Of a stretch of DNA of 64,000 nt, positions 56,165-64,000 are shown piece by piece. This DNA is from Breviolum minutum Mf 1.05b.01 (Eukaryota; Sar; Dinophyceae; Suessiales; Symbiodiniaceae). The stretch covers positions 124,001 to 188,000 of the forward strand of contig DF239280.1 of assembly GCA_000507305.1 (NCBI GenBank). Reading direction: 5' to 3'. Made by a program: the position numbers and the translations under genes. The stretch's first letter is position 1. Each line of letters opens with the position of its first letter. The notes below the pieces were generated by a model. The model saw nothing but the letters and a program-made list of their open reading frames with translations, was not told the DNA's origin and did not search any database.

Positions 56165-57169
56165 ATGCCAGTGACCTTGTTTTCTGTCTATTTGACTCTC
56201 TGACCACCTATGTATGCTCGTAATCTAATACCTCTCGCATTGTTTGGCATTGCTGCTGAGATGTGCAGTATTGAGTGATGGTTCCATGTCATGATGCGCT
56301 CATAATGCAGATTCTACGGGGACAAGTTCAGAGACACAGATAATCATACCTTAGAGCATGTAGAAGTGCACGGTAAGGGTACGCAACTCCCTTTTTTTCA
56401 TGGATCGACTGTATAGCCTTTGTTGCTGCTGCTTTTTTTCTTAGAGAAACTGAAATGGCTACCAGTTGGCCCCACTTTGACATGTGAACCACTGTTACCA
56501 CTGTTGGCTTACCTAGAGTTGTGCGGTGCACACCAAGTCATTTTGGAAATTCCCAGCTGAAGGCCCCAACCACCATGCGTGGGACCTTATTGTCGCCATG
56601 GTGAGGTATTCGGAGAAACGATACACTGCAGATTTCCACGTGGAGAATTGGTTCTTTGCTGTTCCACCGAAGGTTGCCTGGAGATAGGGGGTGGAAGCAG
56701 CGGTTTTTGTTGGGCGAAAATAGAACTGTTGGGATAAATACTAAATACATTTGATATAATTTATAGATGTAAGATTGAACAGATGATGAGTAAAGGAAAC
56801 ACATCTGAGAATCTCTGATCGCCCTGACATGAGTTGATTTCCGAAGCCAGCTGACATCAGCCTTTTCTTGTGGAGGTTTGACCTTGCAAACAAGCCATTG
56901 ATGTCATGCCATAGCATATCATACATTGCGAAATAATATGAATATGTATATGCTCTTCTCGGAGAATCTCAGTGGTGTTCCATGCAATTCGGAGAAACTG
57001 CAACGACTTCAGTTGCTAGATTACAACCACTCGATACAATCTCGATATGACCTGAAATTCAGCAGTCTTTGTTTAAGAGGGCACACTTGATAGCAGTGTT
57101 TGATATCTCAAGTCTTCAAGCAGTTGTTTTTACAAATACTGCTAGTGTATCTTACAGATTCTTACTAAG

Positions 57170-57279
57170 TATCTCATATGATTCATCTGCTGCGGATGGG
57201 TCACCGCAGCATCTTGTCAGCAAGCAATGAGGATCCTTTGATGATTCGCACCTTGAACTGCGTGAAGCACCTGGGTTGA
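57170..57279 (+). CDS. Candidate terminal exon
   Basis: After CTTACTAAG the frame reads SHMIHLLRMGHRSILSASNE, continues DPLMIRTLNCVKHLG and stops at TGA. A GG/GTTGAA donor is an alternative. Unrecognised. Confidence 0.4.
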
Positions 57280-60200
57280 ACAAGAAACTGAAAGGGAGTG
57301 AGATGGAGGATGGTAAGGGCCCAACGTGTCAAGGATGTTTTTCTTTCTTTTTTTTCGGAAGTGTTGGAAGAGGCGTACCGCGATGTTTGTTGAACAAAAC
57401 ATGAAGTTCGTTTCATGTTTCCGTCGTACTAGGGCGACGTAGGGTCCCTACAGACTCTCCCATTGAAGTAGAACGAGCAAATAGATGCAAATAGTGAATT
57501 CACAGATGGAAGTCTTGGTGTCAGCAAGGGGGAACCTCCGTGATTTGTTCGTTGAACACCAGCATACCACACATCCATTATGATTCTATGTAATGTATAT
57601 ATATATATATAATATATGCTGTAAATGAATAGTATACGACCTAGGGACACTGTCAATTTCATCACACCCATGGGTTTCAGGGCCGATTTTGAGTGAAGTC
57701 TCCCAAAACGCACCTTGTCTTCCAACCTCCAAAAACGGCTGTTTTGGGTCTTGATGCGAAGCATGAATTTGATTGAAAAGACACTGTAAATCCCGATGCT
57801 ATACCTCAGAAGAATTCAGTACCTTGTCAGGAGGTGCTGTACTGAAATATCTAGGGACTGCAAACAAAATTTCAGTCGGGGGAGTAGGATCCTTTGACCC
57901 TGTTACCCTATGAACCGCATCGATGTACTCAACTAAGTGGCGAATCATTGTTCGATAGTACAACCAAAGGACCTAAGGATCCAAGTAAATTCTGAGGATA
58001 TACCCTTGCTCTTTAACCCAACCAAGAATGGAAACGAAACACAAGCCTTGGCATCGATAGCCAAGTTGATGCAGAGTACATAGGTTAAGCCTGCCAGTTC
58101 TGTTGATAGACAAGATTGAACATGGATTTTTTCAAAGGTTTAAGTGCTGTAATGTGACATGTGAACACATTTTCCGTGGGTCAAAAACAACAGTTGCACC
58201 GGTCCGAGCAACCTGATTCAGCTGCCAAGGCGCTTGCATCAGGAAGGCGACAGAAAACACCTCACAGAGTACCGTGATGTCTTCACCAACAGGTGGCAAA
58301 AATTGAGTTGTGGATTGAGTCATGGGATGAGATCGCGACCAGTTGTGGAGTTGTTTCAACATTCCAACTGAGACTTTCAGGTTGAAACAGCACTCAGACA
58401 AAAGGAGTCTTTTTGTTTGAACAGTGCAGGGATCTCAGATTTTACAGATTAACTCCGCGAATACAACATAGTAACGAAAATTTCCATTTTCCAGCACGGA
58501 ATACATGTCAATATCTAAAGAAATTAAGATTTCCCGTTGCTATGTCAAATTTGCCAGAGATGAAGATGGTCGCGCGGTTCAACAGTATATAGTTAACTGC
58601 CGTACTGAAAACTACGTACTATGAACAAATGTGTTTGATTTTTCCAAATTCTACGTAGATCACTGAGCAAATGATATATAAGGATCTCAAGTAAACCCGA
58701 CAGCACGGTGGGGAAAAGGTGTTTGATATTGGAATTTACTTCCGAGGGTAACTCGACATGTCCCCTGCAAGCGAATGACAGGTACCCGCATGGCTATGAC
58801 TCTTTTACATGTGCTACAAAGACCAATAACATGTCCAAAATTACCGTAGCATATTACCATTTGAAGATCATTTCCTGTTATCTTCATGTTTAGGCATATT
58901 AATTAACACTAACAGTAGGGGAGTGGCTTAGTGGTTTGGAATTGTAAGGATACCCCAACTTCATATAATTAACAATTCCTTTGTAAGGGGAGGATCTTAA
59001 GGTATATTGAGATTCCTAGCCATTATCCTCAACCACCCATGGTTGATCTCTAGGAGTCAACAGACTCAATGTAGATATTCTCAACTCAGGAAGTTTTTGT
59101 TTCTCGTTCAAATGATTGGCATGTTTGAGTTTGATGATTTTTTTTTGTTCCATCTTTTTATTTCGCCAACGGTTTTGCTTGATGATTGGTCGCTTGGCAG
59201 CCTTCATCCGAGGTCTCATCCCCTTAAGAGTCGTGGAATCTTGTAGATTCAACTACCCATGGGCTAAGTGGCTAGTCAACATCATCTTCCTGCTAACTTC
59301 ATTGATGTGGCAGGCAGATTGATGACCTTCACGCTCTGGGTGAATGGGCTTATATTGCCACCGATGCATGTCCCTCTTCTTGAACTGTGCTGATGAGAAT
59401 TTAGGGTTGCGTCATGTTGGGGGGGATGGCTGCTTGGTTTCAGTCATATGGTTCATTTCCAATAGAACATGGCAAACATGATAATGAGTTCAGAAAGAAT
59501 CCTGTTGCCATGGTGCTTTCACTTGTTCTCTCCAAAGACACGGCATTTTGGGGAAGGTTTCAAGAATGTGGCATGGGGAAGGGTCAGTCATGGCCATGAA
59601 ACGAGGCAGAGAACTTTAGCTTGTTGTTTAGGAGTGGATTGAGCCGCCAGTTGCGAGAGGATTGAATTTCAAGTCCAAGACTTGAAATATGGGTACTGTA
59701 TGTAGTAGCAGTCCCAAATTCAATAATTTGTTGAAGGTTTTTTTGAAGATTGCTGACGACATGATGCTATAAGGTTGCTGAGAACTGACTGTAAATGCGT
59801 TTTCTTTGCGCATACATAATATGTTAGGGCCTTGTTGCATTTTTTTCAGGATGGTTTGGGGGGTGCCTTGCCCTGACCATTTTATAGCAATTTCACTCGC
59901 ATTCATCTACGAGGCTTTAAATTTCATGAGATTATAATCTTTGACCAGGCAACATATGTGCGAGATAGCAAACGCAGAAGACATTAGGGGACAAGGCGGA
60001 GATAATTGTAACAACCACCCTGTGTTCATGCCACGAGTTGTATTTACTCACCAAACCTTGCCTGGAAAAATGCCATACCCAGACTGAGATGCATCGCCAC
60101 ATATTCAGAGTTGTATTGGAGGAGATATTAGCTAAGAAAAAATCCTGGTGCTCGTAACGGTCATCTTATCTTCACTTTTTTTGGGGGGTTGCTAAAAAAA

Positions 60201-60584
60201 ACACCAAACCCTGCCTGGATTTAGATATGATAAACATGTGAGGTATCAGATTGAAGGCATTTTCGGGTCATAGGTCATATCATGCTGGTCGTCCAAACCT
60301 GGAGAACCTAGAGATATTCAACCATAAGTATATAAGTGAAACAAACCGGACCATGAGTATTGAATGAAAAGACACCATTTGATTTAGTTTTCTGCCTTGA
60401 TACTGTCTGCAAGCATTATACTCACAGTACAGTATTTGTATATTTCATTTTGTTTGCAATTTTCTGTGCATACAGTTGACTGCCTTCAAGATACTACATT
60501 TTTTGATAAGCATTTGATCAATTAATGCGTTGATCTAAATGTAGTAGGCAGTAGGCAGTGATAATGATGTTTTGTTGTTGGGAG
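57280..60584. other. Stretch without a firm gene
   Basis: Intron-like DNA with TA microsatellites (57596-57612). No exon with convincing limits and no MITE copy was seen. Confidence 0.35.
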
Positions 60585-60756
60585 ATCTTTTCGCATCATG
60601 CTTTTTGGTGGGAAACCTGGAAAACCAGTTTTTGTTCTTTCTCCTGTTTCACATCGAGGCATTTTCAAAACTCTGGATGAGGACCGGTCGCTGTTGTCTG
60701 ATGCTGTGCTGGGGCGTCGGCCATTTTTTTGTCCAGTTTCCGCAATCTGCAGATGA
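60585..60756 (+). CDS. Candidate exon, unrecognised gene
   Basis: After TTGGGAG the frame reads SFRIMLFGGKPGKPVFVLSP, VSHRGIFKTLDEDRSLLSDA, VLGRRPFFCPVSAICR and reaches TGA. It is more protein-like than the overlapping ATG-initiated frame 60572-60919, although the downstream part of that frame (60738 on, QFPQSADEDCIHLL) may be a second exon. Unrecognised. Confidence 0.45.
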
Positions 60757-61063
60757 AGATTGTATTCACTTGCTGTATTTGATCAAACCTTCCACAATTG
60801 CCGAGTCTTCCATAGACTGCCTACCCGGAAAACTTTTTGTTTCTAAATGGATACGACTTCTCGGTGGGACTGGGACCGGAACAAATTTGACGCGCACACA
60901 CACAACCACCCCTAGATGACAGTAGAGATGCCAGATGGAAACGGAATACACCCTTGAATTTTCACATGGACCGCAACAACCTGACATTGTGTGAAGCTGG
61001 AAAAGTTCTTCGCCCAAGACTTCATGATTTGCTGCTACTGATGCTGCTGTATCAACTTCTTGT

Positions 61064-61118
61064 TGTTGTTACTGTTACTGTTAATTACTGTTACTATTAC
61101 TGCTGTTGCTGTTGTTGT

Positions 61119-61151
<33 letters not shown>

Positions 61152-61192
61152 GGTTGTTGTTGTTGTTGTTGTTGTTGTTGCTGTTCCTCTTC
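61064..61192 (+). repeat. (GTT)n-rich imperfect microsatellite
   Basis: GTT/CTG/ACT triplets expanding to a long GTT run. It encodes poly-Cys in one frame, which is an artefact. Confidence 0.9.
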
Positions 61193-61792
61193 ATTTGCTA
61201 AAAATGTGACCGATGTGACCCACAATTCATTGATCTCCTCAGCAAAAGTGATGGGTTGTTCGATTCCAGGATCGAGCTCTCACGCAGTGGTGGTTGAGTC
61301 CGAAGGTTCGTAGAAAGAATTTCTTGGGCACCTCAATTGCAAGAAAGTGATGCACTTCCAGTATGGTTGAAAGTTGGACAATACATACTGTTCCTATAAC
61401 TATATGTTAGTTGTTGTTAGATACGTTGTTGTTACATACTAGATTTGCTTGGACATGTCGAAATTTCTACTTGTCGGTGGTCAGAAGGTACTTTACAACA
61501 GAAGGGTAAGAGGTTCCAAAGTGCCGGTTGCCGTTTTTTTTTGATAGGACATGTGAGAAATGTCAAACCATATACTGTAGTCAATGATATTTTCCACCAT
61601 AGAACATCCAAAGCATTTGGGACCTGGAACAATTACAAATGACTTCGCTTGGGCCCAAAGTTCGCGAAGGTGTTTCTGTACTGAACAGGCCCCTGAAAAC
61701 ATCGGACATAAGTGACATAAGACGCGACCTCGAGAAAGAATTGAGTACAACCCGGATTGATGGTGATAATGTGCAATATGCAACATTGATAT

Positions 61793-61894
61793 CTAGTTGG
61801 TGGTTTCAAACATTTTTTATTTTCACCCCTATTTGGGGAAGATTCCCATTTTGACTATATAATATTTTTCAAATGGGTTGAAACCACCACCCAG
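61793..61894. mobile_element. MITE-like inverted-repeat element, family A copy 7
   Basis: CTAGTTGGTGGTTTCAAAC at the left and GTTGAAACCACCACCCAG at the right. ATAT flanks both sides (61789-61792, 61895-61898). Confidence 0.8.
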
Positions 61895-62424
61895 ATATGA
61901 TTAGAAATTACTTTATATCTGCAAAGAAGTTCCTTGTCTGATCCTTCCAAGATGACCTCGACATTTTTGTTTGCTGCTTAAACTACCTCGGAACTTACAC
62001 CACTGAAGTGGTAGTGCAATCTTATTTGATGAGTGAATTGATCCTAGATGATTACATTTGAGGACTTTGCACATGTATGCATTTTAGTTGTGTGTCTTCA
62101 CCCTGCATTGGTGTTATCATGCTTTATGCGTCTATTCTATTCTATATACACACACATGTATATATATATACGTATCAATACATCCATAAGTATACAGCAT
62201 AAGGATTGTATATTCACATGTATCTAAATAGTAGATAATTGGAGAGACAGAATCTTCCTTTTCCAAACAACACCCTGTTTCAGATGCTTTGATTTCTGCC
62301 GTTGCGACGCTAGCTTGAGGACACTTGGATCCTCAATGGTCAGCGCCTCAAGACTGGTACTGCATATTGTTCAAGCAGGCTTCTTTTGATGACTTGTGTC
62401 AAACAACATCAAGAAACAACTGGT

Positions 62425-62472
62425 GCTGCTGATGATGATGATGAAGATGAAGATGAAGATGAAGATGAAGAC
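62425..62472 (+). repeat. (GATGAA)n / (GAT)n microsatellite
   Basis: GATGATGATGATGAAGATGA followed by further GATGAA units. Confidence 0.85.
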
Positions 62473-62676
62473 GAATACTATCATGAATACTCTTCTGATT
62501 ATTAGATATTTTTATATAGTATGAATAAATTATATACAGTTATATACTAGCATTATGTTGGCGACACCGATGTTGACGATGGATGATGGCAGTCAGGATT
62601 GGTTGGATTTCCGTTTTCTTCAGAGTGAAATGCAGGAGTTTTGCTGTTATATGATCAAAGTTTGTGAGAATGCCAG

Positions 62677-62965
62677 AATTTGGGAAATGCGGTAACCCAC
62701 ATTCCGCAAAAATTGGGTGAAACTATTCAAAGAATTCCATATCAGCCCAAAGGAATCAGTGTAAGACTTACAGCTCCAAATCATGTAAGAGTGACCGACC
62801 CAGGTTCGCGAATTATCAGCAAACCATGGTGGTACCTTGGTCTACAGGGGATTTTTGCAGACCGTTTGGAAGATGTTCAACTTTTGCTAAAAACAATCGT
62901 GTTTCGTGTGCGCCTCGGAGCCCTCCAATCAACAGCCTTGGCGTATCACTATCCCCGTTTGGACG
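62677..62965 (+). CDS. Long candidate exon, unrecognised gene
   Basis: After AATGCCAG the frame reads NLGNAVTHIPQKLGETIQRI, PYQPKGISVRLTAPNHVRVT, GSRIISKPWWYLGLQGIFAD and RLEDVQLLLKTIVFRVRLGA, splicing at GACG/GTATGA. 96 codons plus one base. Internal donors (GACCCAG/GTTCGC at 62803) are possible. One of the best coding signals in the window, but no family comes to mind. Confidence 0.5.
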
Positions 62966-63701
62966 GTATGATGTATCTATGTCCATGTACTCGACTATAT
63001 TATACCATGAATAGATATGAAACTGTATGGTGTCCTCAAACCACCCAATGTACACTAGATAGATCGATGAATCTACTTTGAATAGATTTTTGAGAAACAC
63101 GTAGTCGCAATGAGTTACTATGCAAGATGACTTAGTATGAGGAGGATGCAACATATGCAATGGGCGAACCATTTGCAGGCATCAATTGAATATCTGGTAT
63201 GCACATGTGTGGACTCAGTCGATTGGGGCATCATGGAGGATCAATCATAAGCTGTGAAAGGTGAAAAAATCTTGTTTTGGTCGGTTTTTTCCTCCTCACA
63301 GCAGACCAGAGTTTTGTTTGTCACTGTATTACAAACGCATACTTTTTCATCGTTAATTCTCAGTGCCAGCACTCTGGGTGATTGGTCATCTGCTGCGATA
63401 GAATTTTGGCGTTTGGATCTTCCCAACTTGGGGCCACAAGATGCCCTATGGAATCATTCAGTTTATATCAGCTTCGATATTTGGAAACAAGTAGTCCTAC
63501 AAATTTGGTCGTAGGCTGTGAGACTTGGTTGCTGTTATCCTGAAATGTGCCCACAAAGTTCCCTGAGGGGCCGACCCTGTGTGTTTATCCAGATGCATCC
63601 ACTTGGGTTTTCCAGTCACACAGCCGGACATCCTTTGTTTAAACGCCATTTGCATACCATGCTGTCAATGTCCGTCCTTGACTCAGGATTTGTTTTACAA
63701 G

Positions 63702-63803
63702 GTGAACCCGGCCATAGTGCAAGTCCTTACGGGCGGAGAACTGTTGCTCTTGAAATTCACCACAGAGATGCGCAAGGCGTTCCTTTGCTGCGACGATCTG
63801 TGA
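63702..63803 (+). CDS. Candidate terminal exon
   Basis: After TTTTACAAG the frame reads VNPAIVQVLTGGELLLLKFT, continues TEMRKAFLCCDDL and stops at TGA. It fits as a downstream exon of the gene at 62677. A competing open frame (63518-63901) covers the same bases. Confidence 0.4.
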   Translation: MNPAIVQVLTGGELLLLKFTTEMRKAFLCCDDL

Positions 63804-64000
63804 GGTTTGCTCTAGCGGGCCTCAATGCTGAGGAAAACTTATACCATAGTGCCATAGAACGACATCATTTTGACGAGTTAGATGTTGAATTTGCCCGGTA
63901 ACCATTCACGAAGGAGTACCGTCCACAACCGGATTCCCAACCTTGTTTTAAAGAACAGAGCTCTTATTTTCCTTCATTTTTTCCAACAAAAACTGGGAGC

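Noticed and set aside
58920-58995. tRNA-like TGGCTTAGTGG box
   Set aside because: It matches an A box, but no B box or cloverleaf follows at tRNA distance.
60954-61313. 119-codon Cys-rich ORF
   Set aside because: Poly-Cys is a translation of the GTT repeat.
1-64000. CRISPR arrays, rRNA genes, prokaryotic operons
   Set aside because: No regularly spaced direct repeats with unique spacers, no rRNA core sequences and no closely packed long ORFs were seen.

Overview
The window looks like nuclear DNA of a dinoflagellate, probably of the Symbiodiniaceae/Suessiales kind. The basis is a tyrosine-recombinase retrotransposon with a cytosine-methyltransferase-like domain, at least one clear GC-AG intron, many short exons separated by short introns, and a dense scatter of about 100-bp inverted-repeat elements. 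No bacterial-style operons, rRNA, convincing tRNA or CRISPR are visible. Apart from the mobile element, no long uninterrupted gene exists. Genes appear as short, comparatively GC-rich open stretches bounded by AG/GT (sometimes GC) splice signals. Every candidate that could be phased is on the plus strand. Most of these proteins are not recognised, and the exon calls are hand-made predictions.

Layout. 0-1 kb: three small inverted-repeat elements. 1.5-13.2 kb: a chain of plus-strand candidate exons; the best stretch is seven phase-compatible exons at 6.28-8.12 kb. 13.18-20.08 kb: a complete DIRS-order retrotransposon with split direct repeats (A1-ORFs-B1-A2-B2), carrying a gag-like ORF, reverse transcriptase/RNase H, tyrosine recombinase and a C5-methyltransferase-like domain. 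Its reverse transcriptase is interrupted by a 744-bp pyrimidine-rich insertion with 9-bp target duplications. 20.1-22.1 kb: more exons, one with a weak ATG4-like motif. 22-50 kb: sparse candidate exons, microsatellites, inverted-repeat elements and a 488-base assembly gap at 48.9-49.4 kb. 50.9-54.0 kb: a glycosyltransferase of the capsular-polysaccharide-synthesis type, recognisable in four pieces but with a one-base frameshift. 54.6-63.8 kb: further unrecognised exons and simple repeats.

Function. The retrotransposon ORFs form one module: gag-like particle protein, copying by RT/RNase H, integration by the tyrosine recombinase through the split repeats, and a methyltransferase of unknown benefit. 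The MITE-like families (A to F here) have no proteins and must depend on transposases encoded elsewhere.
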